64,000 bases of DNA from CAIPFQ01 sp964641775 (GTDB lineage Bacteria > Chlamydiota > Chlamydiia > Chlamydiales > SM23-39). The notes under the pieces are model-generated. The model ran no database searches. It saw only the letters and a list, made by a program, of their open reading frames with translations, and had not been told where the DNA came from. The stretch spans positions 1 to 64,000 of the forward strand of contig CAZXLK010000001.1 in assembly GCA_964641775.1 (NCBI GenBank), given 5' to 3'. Numbering within the stretch: position 1 is the first letter of the stretch; each line of letters starts with the position of its first letter. The position numbers were made by a program, and so were the translations under genes. This document shows, piece by piece, positions 51,310 through 59,699 of the stretch.

Positions 51310-52498
51310 ATACTTTTCCCCATTTTTGAATGGCCTGGTTGTATTCGGGCCCAAAGTTGCCATCTATTGCTTGCCGCATAGCTTTTACACCTGCTAATGT
51401 CCCTCCCGGATGTCCATGAAGCGATCCTCCGCAATTTGCCATGTAATCAAATCCAATGTTTTTGGTAATTCCACCCACAAGCCCGGGGTGCATTCCGCAA
51501 CTAAGAGCAGCAGCAACGTTTGCTTTTTGAAGTGTTTGAATCACTTCATGTATGTCATCTCCTCCCTGATTGTAATACCCGCCAATCATCCCTGCATGAA
51601 TGAAATCTACGCCCATCAGAGCTGCTAATTTGCAAATAAAATGCCACCGAATATGAAACTGATGCTCACTATGCGTTAAAACTTTATCACCGCTTTTTTG
51701 AAAATGGATAAATATGGGAAGATCCAATTCTCGAATTGCTTTATATGTTCCAAGGCCGCTCCAGAAATTTAAATGGATAGCATTTGCTCCTAATGCATAC
51801 ACTTTTTGAACTCTATTTAAGACGTGGTGGGCATCTGCATTAATACAAACAGCATAAATTACTTTTTTTCCTTTTAAATAATCCATAATCAATGGAACGC
51901 GAATTTCTATTGGACAGATTGGAGGATTGGACATGATCTCGTCTTCTTTGATGAAATTAACTCCTCCTTCGACCATTTCTTTTACTAATTCAAGGAGTGT
52001 GTCTGGAGTTACTCCTACTTTTGGCTTGATGATTCCACCAAGAAGAGGTTTATCATATACTCCTAAATAATCTCGAATTCCCCTCATGCCGTATTTAGGA
52101 CCTTTAAATAGTTTTAAAATCTCTTTTGGAAAATCAACATCGATAAGGTGGCATGCCAAGATATTTTCAATATCCATTTGCCCGCCCATCAAATGACATA
52201 ATAATTTCGATATTCCATCAGTATTAATATCTATATTTGCGATAGGAAAAGCGATATGAACAAACCCCCTCTTTTGATTTATTAAACTCTTCTCATCACC
52301 AATTACTAAACACGAATGATTTTCGAATAATTCTTCTGTTTCCCAATGATTTCTAACATTGGGATTTCCGACACTTTGTCCAATTGCAAGATTCCAAGCG
52401 GCATCTCTCAGATTGGTTTTACTCTCAAGCCAGTATTTTGCAATAAAGTATTTCTCTACAACTATGATTGATCTAAATATATTCATATGTATTTTCAT
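51308..52498 (-). CDS. RuBisCO-like protein (form IV)
   Basis: 396 residues. The RuBisCO large-chain fold is clear. Residues for the metal site are kept: GGIIKPKVG (Lys158), NFIKEDE (Lys184, Asp186, Glu187, the carbamate and Mg ligands), His265 and His301, Ser333, and GGSLHGHPGGTLAG. Residues for carboxylation are lost: Lys of loop 6 is Tyr (Tyr308 in HAGMIGGYYNQ) and the Arg after the active His is Phe. So it is not a CO2-fixing enzyme. Form IV members act as enolases or isomerases in methionine salvage or as sugar-acid decarboxylases. No such neighbours are present, so the reaction is open. ATG at 52498 or 52486; no SD. Confidence 0.85.
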   Translation of the reverse strand: MKIHMNIFRSIIVVEKYFIAKYWLESKTNLRDAAWNLAIGQSVGNPNVRNHWETEELFENHSCLVIGDEKSLINQKRGFVHIAFPIANIDINTDGISKLLCHLMGGQMDIENILACHLIDVDFPKEILKLFKGPKYGMRGIRDYLGVYDKPLLGGIIKPKVGVTPDTLLELVKEMVEGGVNFIKEDEIMSNPPICPIEIRVPLIMDYLKGKKVIYAVCINADAHHVLNRVQKVYALGANAIHLNFWSGLGTYKAIRELDLPIFIHFQKSGDKVLTHSEHQFHIRWHFICKLAALMGVDFIHAGMIGGYYNQGGDDIHEVIQTLQKANVAAALSCGMHPGLVGGITKNIGFDYMANCGGSLHGHPGGTLAGVKAMRQAIDGNFGPEYNQAIQKWGKV

Positions 52499-52556
52499 TA
52501 TTTAATTAATCTGTTATTAATACGATTCGAATTTAAAAAGATTATATTAGATTTGT

Positions 52557-52575
52557 CTACTAGATTTTTTCTGTA
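52557..52575 (+). promoter_or_regulatory. Shared upstream motif ahead of arginase
   Basis: CTACTAGATTTTTTCTGTA, identical to 49577-49595. It lies in the 86-base divergent region between the RuBisCO-like gene and the arginase gene, and ends ten bases before the arginase start. Confidence 0.5.
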
Positions 52576-52584
52576 AATTATTAT

Positions 52585-53472
52585 ATGTGCCAAAATATGG
52601 GGCGTATCTATCACGTAATTGGGGCCTCCTCCTGCTGGGGGGCGCAGATTAGGGCGTGCGAAAAAGGGCCGCGCGATTTGATCGAAGGAAGAGTTTTTGA
52701 AAGGCTTCAGCAGATGGGCGTCAAAATCAAAGATATTGAAATGCTCTTTCCTAACGAGAGGGCATCGGAAGTCAAACACCCTCTTGCTTCATCGCTTCCA
52801 CTCATCCATGAATTCAATGTCCGCTTAGCGAAAAGAGTCCGTGAGATTCGGCAAAAAGGACAAATGCCCGTTGTCATTGGCGGCGACCATACAAATGCCG
52901 TAGGGACATGGAATGGGATGGAAAAGCCTTTTGGCCTTCTTTGGATTGATGCTCACATGGATGCCCATACGATGGAAACGACTCCATCAGGCGCCTTTCA
53001 TGGGATGCCGGTTGCTGCGCTACTCGGTCATGGAGTGAGAGAACTTTCGCAGCTTTTGAAAAAAGAGCCTGTTTTAACTCCGGAGCGACTTGCACTCATA
53101 GGGACCCGCTCTTTTGAAGAAGGAGAGGCCGATCTTTTAAAGAAATTGGGCGTGAAGATCTATTTCATCGAAGAAGTTCAAAAGCGGGGTTTAAAAGAGA
53201 TTATCCCTGAGGCCATTGAACACGTAACTAAAGGGAGTCTTTCTCTTGGAATTAGTCTTGATCTCGATGCCTTTGCAATTGACGAGGCCCCGGGCGTGGG
53301 AAGTCCCGAATCGGGAGGAATCCATGCCAAGGAAATGCTTCCCCTCTTTTCGATCATTGGGAGCGATCCAAGGCTTTTAGCCTTTGAAATTGTTGAATTT
53401 AACCCCGAGCTTGACGTGAACCATATGACTAGAGAGCTGGTTTTTCAGATTTTAGAAAGAGTGATGCAATGA
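52585..53472 (+). CDS. Arginase/agmatinase-family ureohydrolase
   Basis: 295 residues. Binuclear manganese motifs are present: GGDHTNAVG (99-107), WIDAHMDAHT (120-129) and SLDLDAFAIDEAPGVGSPESGG. The PG-x-G-x-PE string near the third motif is typical of arginase rather than agmatinase. It hydrolyses arginine to ornithine and urea. It is followed by ornithine cyclodeaminase with an ATGA overlap, which supports arginase. An ATG at 52597 could be the start; there is no clear SD. Confidence 0.88.
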   Translation: MCQNMGRIYHVIGASSCWGAQIRACEKGPRDLIEGRVFERLQQMGVKIKDIEMLFPNERASEVKHPLASSLPLIHEFNVRLAKRVREIRQKGQMPVVIGGDHTNAVGTWNGMEKPFGLLWIDAHMDAHTMETTPSGAFHGMPVAALLGHGVRELSQLLKKEPVLTPERLALIGTRSFEEGEADLLKKLGVKIYFIEEVQKRGLKEIIPEAIEHVTKGSLSLGISLDLDAFAIDEAPGVGSPESGGIHAKEMLPLFSIIGSDPRLLAFEIVEFNPELDVNHMTRELVFQILERVMQ

Positions 53473-54473
53473 TCAGAGTTCTTACCATTGATGACGTAAA
53501 AAAGCTCATAGAAAAAGTGGGGATCAAATCGTTTATTTTACAACTGATTGATCAATTAGAAAAAGATTATTCCCGCTGGCAAGAATTTAAAAAATCTCCC
53601 CGACCTGCAATCTATTTTCCCGAAGGGGTAATTGAGGTCATGCCCATTGCAGATCAAGAGCTCTACTCCTTCAAATATGTGAATGGCCATCCGGAAAATC
53701 CCAAGAAGAAAAAATTAACTGTTGTGGGGCTCGGCCTAATGGCTCATGCGGCAAATGGCTATCCATTCCTATTTTCTGAAATGACGCTCCTCACTGCCTT
53801 TCGAACCGCAGCAACTTCTGCCTTGGCATCCAAGTATTTAGCAAGAAAAGGAAGTAAAACCTTTGGCATCATTGGAACGGGGGCTCAAAGCGAGTTTCAA
53901 ACTCTTGCTCATCTGTTTGCACTTGATCTTAAAGAAATCTACTACTTTGACATTGACCCGCAAGCGATGAAAAAATTTCAAGCAAATCTAAAGACCTACA
54001 AACTCATCCCCTGCAAAAGCGCGGAAGAAGTCGCCCAAAAATCGGATGTTCTTACCATTGCAGTAGCGGCAAAAGGGCATCAGAAAATCGTCAAAAAAGA
54101 ATGGGTAAAAAAAGGGACTCATCTCAATGGCATTGGAGGAGATAGCCCGGGAAAAACGGAGCTTGACCCTGCGCTTACTGCCCAGTGTAAAATCATCGTT
54201 CAATTCTTAGAGCAAACAAAGGATGAGGGTGAAATTCAAATGGTGGGAAAAGACAAAGTCTATGCCGAGCTTTGGGAGCTTGCCGCAAAGAAAAAACCGG
54301 GAAGAGAATCCAATGATGAAATCACCCTTTTTGACTCAGTAGGTTTTGCATTAGAAGACTTTAGCACCCTATACCTCGTTAATTTACTCGCAGAAAAAGA
54401 AAATATCGGCCATCATCTCAACATGATTCCGGAGCAGCTACAAAACCCCAAAAATCTCTTCTCGCTTTTATGA
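53469..54473 (+). CDS. Ornithine cyclodeaminase / mu-crystallin family
   Basis: 334 residues. The nucleotide-binding motif FGIIGTGAQSEFQTLAHL and the preceding FSEMTLLTAFRTAATSALASKYLA are typical, with GTHLNGIGGDSPGKTELDPAL following. It converts ornithine to proline and ammonia with NAD. It overlaps both neighbours by four bases, giving a tight arginase, cyclodeaminase, permease operon for arginine to proline. Substrate is inferred; other members reduce imines. Confidence 0.88.
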   Translation: MIRVLTIDDVKKLIEKVGIKSFILQLIDQLEKDYSRWQEFKKSPRPAIYFPEGVIEVMPIADQELYSFKYVNGHPENPKKKKLTVVGLGLMAHAANGYPFLFSEMTLLTAFRTAATSALASKYLARKGSKTFGIIGTGAQSEFQTLAHLFALDLKEIYYFDIDPQAMKKFQANLKTYKLIPCKSAEEVAQKSDVLTIAVAAKGHQKIVKKEWVKKGTHLNGIGGDSPGKTELDPALTAQCKIIVQFLEQTKDEGEIQMVGKDKVYAELWELAAKKKPGRESNDEITLFDSVGFALEDFSTLYLVNLLAEKENIGHHLNMIPEQLQNPKNLFSLL

Positions 54474-55840
54474 CCAAAAAAATCTCCTTTTTTGCTCTGA
54501 TTTTATTGATCATTTCTGCAGTCGATAGCAACCGAAACCTCCCATCTGCCGCAATCTTTGGCGCTCCTCTCATTTTTTTCTTTTTATTTTCTGCCGTATT
54601 TTTCCTTTTCCCCAGCGCGCTCATTGCAGCAGAACTCTCTGCTGCATTTCCGGAAGAAGGGGGGATTTACCATTGGGTAAAAGCCGCATTTAACGATCGA
54701 TTCGGGATGATTGCTGTTTGGCTTCAATGGGTCAATTCGGTCATTTGGTTTCCTACAATTTTGACATTCCTTGCAGGGGTGCTGACGTATTTATTTGATC
54801 CTGCATTGATGGATCATAAAATCTATATGATTTCGGTTATTACAATTCTTTTTTGGAGTTTGACGATCATCAATCTTTTTGGCATTTCAATCTCTGCCAA
54901 GTTTAACTCATTTTTTTCCGTTATTGGAACGATATTTCCGATGCTTTTTTTGATTGCCTTAGGGATCTATTGGATCCTAAGAAAAGAACCTTTTCAAATC
55001 CCAATTACGGCAGAAGCCATTTTCCCCTCTCTTGCCAAATTCGACAATTGGACAGCTCTTGTTGCAATCATGGGCTCTTTTGTCGGAATGGAGCTTTCCG
55101 GAGTCCACGTTGCCAATACGCCGCATCCCCAAAAAACATTTCCCAGAGCCCTTTTTCTAGCTGCGATCTACATCTTGGCCACGATGCTTTTCGGCTCTTT
55201 AACCATTGCCATAGTCCTGCCGATGGAAGAGATCAATTTAGCGGGCGGGCTGATGCAAGTTTTTTATAACTTTTTCAAAGTATTTCATTTAGAAGGTCTG
55301 ATTCCTATCATGACCCTTCTGATTGTTTTAGGAAGCATTGGTGGGATGATCAATTGGCTCATTGCCCCTGCAAAAAGTCTTCACTACTGCTCACAATATG
55401 GCTTTCTTCCCCCATTTTTTTCAAAATTAAACCGGCATGGCGCCCCTAGCCGGATTCTAATTGCTCAGGCAATAATTGTAAGTTTCATTAGCATTGTGAT
55501 TTTTCTTCTTCCTTCAATCAATGCCTTTTATTGGTTTTTAACAGCGCTCAGCAATTGCCTTTATATGTTTATGTATATTCTCATGTTCATTTCCGCCTAT
55601 CGCCTTCGCTCCCACCGCCTTCCCGGTGTTTTCCGCGTCCCCGGAGGCTACCCGGGACTTTGCCTTTTCATTCTCCTCGGTCTCATCGGCGCCACCCTAA
55701 CCATCATCATCGGCTTTGTCCCCCCATCCCAAATCAACATCGGCAACCACCTCCATTACGTTCTTCTAATTGCCTTCGGCAACATCATCGCCATCCTCCC
55801 CGTCTTCGCCTTCATCACCTACAAAAAGAAAACCCGTTAA
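54470..55840 (+). CDS. APC-superfamily amino-acid permease
   Basis: 456 residues with 12 membrane segments. The opening LIISAVDSNRNLPSAAIFG and AAELSAAFPEEGGIYHWVKAAF are typical APC motifs, resembling GadC/AdiC-type exchangers. Later GSFVGMELSGVHVANTPHPQKTFPRALFLA and WLIAPAKSLHYCSQYGFLPPFFSKLNRHG fit. In operon with arginase and cyclodeaminase it probably imports arginine, perhaps in exchange for ornithine. The stop codon abuts the mobile element on its right. Confidence 0.88.
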   Translation: MTKKISFFALILLIISAVDSNRNLPSAAIFGAPLIFFFLFSAVFFLFPSALIAAELSAAFPEEGGIYHWVKAAFNDRFGMIAVWLQWVNSVIWFPTILTFLAGVLTYLFDPALMDHKIYMISVITILFWSLTIINLFGISISAKFNSFFSVIGTIFPMLFLIALGIYWILRKEPFQIPITAEAIFPSLAKFDNWTALVAIMGSFVGMELSGVHVANTPHPQKTFPRALFLAAIYILATMLFGSLTIAIVLPMEEINLAGGLMQVFYNFFKVFHLEGLIPIMTLLIVLGSIGGMINWLIAPAKSLHYCSQYGFLPPFFSKLNRHGAPSRILIAQAIIVSFISIVIFLLPSINAFYWFLTALSNCLYMFMYILMFISAYRLRSHRLPGVFRVPGGYPGLCLFILLGLIGATLTIIIGFVPPSQINIGNHLHYVLLIAFGNIIAILPVFAFITYKKKTR

Positions 55841-56514
55841 GGGTGTAGAACTAAGTTCGGGTTATGATAGAGTGTTTAATCCCAAATTGTGAATTTGATC
55901 AGCACAGAGAAAAAAATAAATGGAGTTAGAGAGTTCGCGGAGAAAAAAATGGCTGCTTCGCAGCATGGAGTTAGAACGGCCAGGCCGGAGTTAATGAGGT
56001 TGCTTTATCTCCCAAAACAAATCGGCGAATACCCTGTTTTAAAATAGGTACGTTGAAGTTTAAAAGAAGGCCGATAGATTTGTTCATGAGCCGAAGGTAT
56101 GTAAGAATTTGTGATGCATGGGTGTCTAGGAGAGCTTCGACTGCTTTGAGTTCTACGATAACTGTATTTTCTATTAAGAAATCAACACGGAAGCCACAAT
56201 CAAGGTTCTTACCTTTATAATTTAAAGGAACCGATACTTCTCTTTGATAGTTTAAGTTAAAATTCTCTAACTCTGATGCCAAGCAAGTTTGATAAGTACC
56301 TTCTAAAAGACCGGGTCCAAGATGTTTATGGACCTCAATCCCGGCAGCTATGATTTTCTGAGTTAATTGATTATCCATAACGCAACTCCTAACCTCTGGC
56401 CTGGCCGTTCTAACTCTTTGCAGCTTTATCGGCTATTTTTTTTCTCTCTAGCTGATCAATTTTACACACCCTGGAATTAAAAGCCCATCTATTACATAAG
56501 CTGGGTTTCACACC
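55841..56514. mobile_element. TIR element with GxxExxY gene, intact copy B
   Basis: A 674-base element that starts at the base after the permease stop (GGGTGTAGAA...) and ends near 56514 (...CACACC). The two ends are inverted repeats with TTGATCAGC, CACAGAGAAAAAA, GTTAGAGAGTTC, hairpin GCTGCTTCGCAGC and CGGCCAGGCCGGAG. A GxxExxY gene lies on the minus strand inside. A truncated inverted copy follows at once (56521-56712), and a deleted copy is at 40729-41117. No transposase gene is present. Confidence 0.85.
55971..56378 (-). CDS. GxxExxY protein (PDDEXK-like nuclease fold)
   Basis: 135 residues. The name-giving motif is Gly23-x-x-Glu26-x-x-Tyr29 (GPGLLEGTYQ). A PDDEXK-type core is Asp66 (FRVDFLIENTV), Glu76-x-Lys78 (VIVELKA). 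It ends VLGDKATSLTPAWPF. Function is unknown, but members are found in multiple copies in some genomes and have a nuclease-like fold. Here it lies inside a terminal-inverted-repeat element and its 3' end is part of the right-hand repeat. It may be the mobility or maintenance factor of the element. Confidence 0.88.
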   Translation of the reverse strand: MDNQLTQKIIAAGIEVHKHLGPGLLEGTYQTCLASELENFNLNYQREVSVPLNYKGKNLDCGFRVDFLIENTVIVELKAVEALLDTHASQILTYLRLMNKSIGLLLNFNVPILKQGIRRFVLGDKATSLTPAWPF

Positions 56515-56520
56515 TTTAAA

Positions 56521-56712
56521 AAAGGGTATTCGCCGATTTGTATTGGGAGATAAAGCAACCTCATTAACTCCGGCCTGGCCGTTCTAACTCCATGCTGCGA
56601 AGCAGCCATTTTTCCCTCCGTGAACTCTCTAACTCCATTTTTTTCTCCGCGCTGATCAATTCACAATTTGGGATTAAGTACCCTATCATAACTCAAACTG
56701 GGTACCACACCC
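56521..56712. mobile_element. TIR element, truncated inverted copy
   Basis: About 190 bases that match, in reverse, the left end of copy B: the gene tail (GGTATTCGCCGATTTGT), CGGCCAGGCCG, GCTGCGAAGCAGC, CTCTCTAACTCC, GCGCTGATCAA, then ACACCC. The final CACCC meets the stop codon of the dodecin gene. Together with copy B, the two form an inverted pair filling the whole permease-dodecin gap. Confidence 0.85.
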
Positions 56713-56913
56713 CTAATGCTCGATGACAAAAGAAATTTTGGCGTTCACTCGAAAGGTTGTGATCTTGTCATTTTCCACTTTGCCGTGGATCCATTTGAGA
56801 TCGATCTGCTTAATATTTTTTAGAGTTTTAGCGGCTTCTTTTACCCCGTTTTGCATGGCCTCTTCGATGGATTTGCCTTCGCAAGATATTTCAATGACTT
56901 TTACAATAGACAT
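56713..56913 (-). CDS. Dodecin family protein
   Basis: 66 residues from the ATG at 56913, preceded by GGAGG. SIVKVIEISCEGKSIEEAMQNGVKEAAKTLKNIKQIDL and a C-terminal FRVNAKISFVIEH match dodecin, a small flavin/CoA-binding dodecamer. The Trp of flavin-binding dodecins (the IRxxxW region) is near KWIHGKVEN. It stores riboflavin or CoA. It diverges from prfC with about 50 bases between starts. Confidence 0.88.
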   Translation of the reverse strand: MSIVKVIEISCEGKSIEEAMQNGVKEAAKTLKNIKQIDLKWIHGKVENDKITTFRVNAKISFVIEH

Positions 56914-56961
56914 GAAATCCTCCTTTTTTCTTTTTTCTAAATGACTTAGAATTACTTGTAA

Positions 56962-58530
56962 ATGAATGAAATAGAAGAAGCAGTATCGAAGAGGCGGACG
57001 TTTGCCATCATTAGCCACCCCGATGCCGGGAAAACTACGCTGACGGAAAAGCTTCTGTTGTATTCGGGGGCGATTTTGACGGCAGGGATGGTCAAGGGAC
57101 GAAAAGGGCGAAAGGCTGCAGCATCGGATTGGATGGCGATGGAGCAGGAAAGGGGAATTTCAATCACCTCTTCGGCTATGCAATTTACGTATAAAGATAC
57201 GATCATCAATGTCCTGGATACCCCTGGCCATGAAGATTTTTCGGAAGATACCTATCGGACTCTTACGGCGGCAGATTGCGCGATCATGGTGATCGATGCA
57301 TCAAAAGGGGTGGAAAAACAAACCCTAAAACTCTTTGAAGTTTGTAGGCTTAGACAAATCCCCGTCTTGACCTTCATCAATAAAATGGATATGCCGGGAA
57401 GAGATCCCATTGATTTAATGAATGAAGTGGAAAACATCTTGCAAATCCATTCCTATGCGATGAACTGGCCGATTGGGACGGGCAAAGAGTTTCAAGGAGT
57501 GTTTGATCGCGAAAAGAATGAATGCATCTTTTTCACAAAAACTTCTGTCGGCGGCGCCCAGAAAGCCCAAATGGAAAGATTGCCTTTGTCCCAAGCCAAA
57601 GAAAGAATTGGCGATTGGAAACAAATCGAAGAAGATTTGGAGCTTCTGGATATCGCCGGTAATCCGTTTACCAAAGAAGATTTTCTTGCAGGAAAAGTAA
57701 CGCCGGTCTTTTTTGCCTCAGCTCTTACCAACTTTGGCGTTGAGCCCTTTTTCGATGCTTTTATCCACCTAGCCCCACCCCCTTCTGCCCGAAAAGCCGA
57801 CCGAACTGGGGGAACTGAAATTGAAATTGACCCTGTAAAACACACCTTCAGCGGATATATTTTTAAACTTCAGGCAAATATGGATAGACGGCATCGCGAC
57901 AGCATGGCTTTTCTTCGCATCTGTTCCGGAAAATTTGAAAAAGATCTCGTTGTCAAACACCACCGTTTGCAAAGAGAAATCCGCCTCTCTCGTCCTGCCA
58001 AATTGGTTGCAGGAGAAAGGGTTACCCTTGAATCTGCCTATCCCGGCGATGTAATTGGCGTAATCAATCCATCACTTTTTCAAATTGGAGATACCCTGTC
58101 TCTTACCGGAGGCTTTCAATATAAACCCCTCCCTCAATTCCAACCCGAAATCTTTGCCAAACTCTATCCAAAAGATGTGAGCAAAAGAAAGTCTTTTGAC
58201 AAAGGAATCTTGCAACTGGAGGGCGAAGGAGCTATCCAGATGCTGAAAACGGAAGCCGATCTCATTTTCGCAGCCGTCGGCAAGCTCCAATTCGAAGTCA
58301 TGCAATACCGTCTCAAAGACGAATATCAAGTAGATACCACCTTAACCCTGCTCCCCTATCAATGCAGCGCCTGGATCCTTGGGGACTGCCAAACCTTTAA
58401 ACTATCAACCTCTGCCCTCTTGGTTAAAGACCGTCTAAACCGCCCCATGGCCCTATTTACAAGTATCTGGGACAAAGAGTATTGCATCAAACAAAACCCA
58501 AATCATAAACTTGTGGACATTCTTGCATAA
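56962..58530 (+). CDS. prfC: Peptide chain release factor 3
   Basis: 522 residues. The GTPase motifs are G1 SHPDAGKTTLTEK, the G2 region RGISITSS, G3 DTPGHEDFSEDT and G4 FINKMDMPGRDP. The RF3-specific C-terminal part is present (FEVMQYRLKDEYQVD). It recycles RF1 and RF2 after termination. The stop lies inside the start of the NlpC gene. Confidence 0.96.
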   Translation: MNEIEEAVSKRRTFAIISHPDAGKTTLTEKLLLYSGAILTAGMVKGRKGRKAAASDWMAMEQERGISITSSAMQFTYKDTIINVLDTPGHEDFSEDTYRTLTAADCAIMVIDASKGVEKQTLKLFEVCRLRQIPVLTFINKMDMPGRDPIDLMNEVENILQIHSYAMNWPIGTGKEFQGVFDREKNECIFFTKTSVGGAQKAQMERLPLSQAKERIGDWKQIEEDLELLDIAGNPFTKEDFLAGKVTPVFFASALTNFGVEPFFDAFIHLAPPPSARKADRTGGTEIEIDPVKHTFSGYIFKLQANMDRRHRDSMAFLRICSGKFEKDLVVKHHRLQREIRLSRPAKLVAGERVTLESAYPGDVIGVINPSLFQIGDTLSLTGGFQYKPLPQFQPEIFAKLYPKDVSKRKSFDKGILQLEGEGAIQMLKTEADLIFAAVGKLQFEVMQYRLKDEYQVDTTLTLLPYQCSAWILGDCQTFKLSTSALLVKDRLNRPMALFTSIWDKEYCIKQNPNHKLVDILA

Positions 58531-59305
58531 TTACATTTGCCGGCCTGTCATCAACATGCGAGAGTTGCCTTCGCAAAATTCCAGGGTCATCTCCCAAGCC
58601 CTCTTTGCTGAAGAAATCCAAATTATACAACAACAAGACGATTGGCTTCTTATCCAAACTCCGGATCAATATCAAGGCTGGATCCCTGCATCGTCTTTCG
58701 TACAAAGAAAAACCGCCTATTTGCCAAATATCAAAACCACCCGTCTAAAGGCGCATCTTTATAGCGAGCCGGATGTTGAATTTGGCCCCCTGACGACCCT
58801 TCCCCTTGGGTCCCCCCTAGTCCTTCTTAATCAAGAAACTAGATGGGCACAAGTCGAGCTTCCCGATTCTGAGCAAGCCTTCATCCAAACGGGCGATCTA
58901 AAAGCTTTTCCCCCCGAAGATCTCCTTGCTTTTAGCAGGCGATTTTTAGGCCTTCCATATACTTGGGGAGGACGCTCTAGCTTCGGCTTTGATTGCTCCG
59001 GCTTCATCCAAATGCTTTATGCTCAAAAAGGTATCCTTCTCCCCAGAGATTCCAAAGATCAAGCCCAAGACCCGAGATTCCAACCCGTTCAAGACCCTCT
59101 TCCGGGGGACCTCATTTTCTTCGGCCATAGCCCGTCCGTTATCAAACATGTTGGTCTAAATTTAGGCCAAAATCAATTTATCCACGCTTCTTCCATAGAA
59201 AACCTCCCCTGGCTCCGCTTAAGCTATACCACTGACCCTGAGTGGGTTGGGTCTAGGAATGCCTATTATCCCTATCGCTTCTTCTGTCGCTTTTTAAAAA
59301 ATTAA
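58511..59305 (+). CDS. NlpC/P60 cell-wall peptidase with SH3-like domains
   Basis: 264 residues. Two SH3-like domains (VINMRELPSQNSRVISQALFAEEI and TTRLKAHLYSEPDVEFGPLT) precede a NlpC/P60 core: Cys162 (GFDCSGFIQML), His213 (KHVGLNLG), His225 (FIHASS). It cleaves gamma-D-Glu-diaminopimelate bonds, fitting the thin peptidoglycan of chlamydiae. No signal peptide is visible. The frame opens at a TTG (58511), overlapping prfC by 20 bases; a second TTG at 58523 is an alternative. Start uncertain. Confidence 0.88.
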   Translation: MWTFLHNYICRPVINMRELPSQNSRVISQALFAEEIQIIQQQDDWLLIQTPDQYQGWIPASSFVQRKTAYLPNIKTTRLKAHLYSEPDVEFGPLTTLPLGSPLVLLNQETRWAQVELPDSEQAFIQTGDLKAFPPEDLLAFSRRFLGLPYTWGGRSSFGFDCSGFIQMLYAQKGILLPRDSKDQAQDPRFQPVQDPLPGDLIFFGHSPSVIKHVGLNLGQNQFIHASSIENLPWLRLSYTTDPEWVGSRNAYYPYRFFCRFLKN

Positions 59306-59356
59306 CTTTCCCAATAATCGAATATATTATAATTGTGAAAATGAAGGAGTAATCAT

Positions 59357-59539
59357 ATGAGAACTATTATTGTTGCCCTAGCTTTTTGTTTAGCTTCTTG
59401 TTGCGGAAATGACTGCTGCGATACAGGATGCTATAAATGCCAAGAAAAACCAGCCTGCTCTTGCAAGTGCCGGCCGAAATGCGAATGCAAACCATGCAAA
59501 CCAAAGTGCTGCCCACCACCAAGACCACGCTGCTCTTGA
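59357..59539 (+). CDS. Small cysteine-rich lipoprotein, OmcA-like
   Basis: 60 residues, 16 of them Cys. A lipoprotein signal ending LASC at about 12-15 is followed by GNDCCDTGCYKCQEKPACSC and a Pro/Lys/Cys tail. This is the character of chlamydial OmcA, the 9-kDa Cys-rich outer membrane lipoprotein whose disulfides stiffen the elementary-body envelope. ATG has AAGGAG upstream. OmcB is not adjacent, as it is in Chlamydia. A terminator follows. Confidence 0.7.
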   Translation: MRTIIVALAFCLASCCGNDCCDTGCYKCQEKPACSCKCRPKCECKPCKPKCCPPPRPRCS

Positions 59540-59559
59540 TTTGCTAAATCATCAAAATT

Positions 59560-59594
59560 GGCAAAGATTATCTATCCCGATAATCTTTGCCTTT
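59560..59594 (+). terminator. Intrinsic terminator after the Cys-rich lipoprotein
   Basis: Thirteen-base perfect arms (GGCAAAGATTATC and its complement), six-base loop, then TTTC. The T-run is short, but the stem is strong. Confidence 0.75.
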
Positions 59595-59699
59595 CAATCC
59601 ACTTAATCTAAATGCTTAGAAATCAATAACATAAATCCATCAATAAACTTGATATAAATTAATAATTTTGATATAATTATTGGTAAAATAAGGAAATAT

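Noticed and set aside
51308..52498. A functional CO2-fixing RuBisCO
   Set aside because: Loop-6 Lys is Tyr and the following Arg site is Phe, so carboxylation is not expected; no phosphoribulokinase is present.
55841..56712. Classical insertion sequence
   Set aside because: No transposase frame or clear target duplication is present; I describe it only as a terminal-inverted-repeat element.
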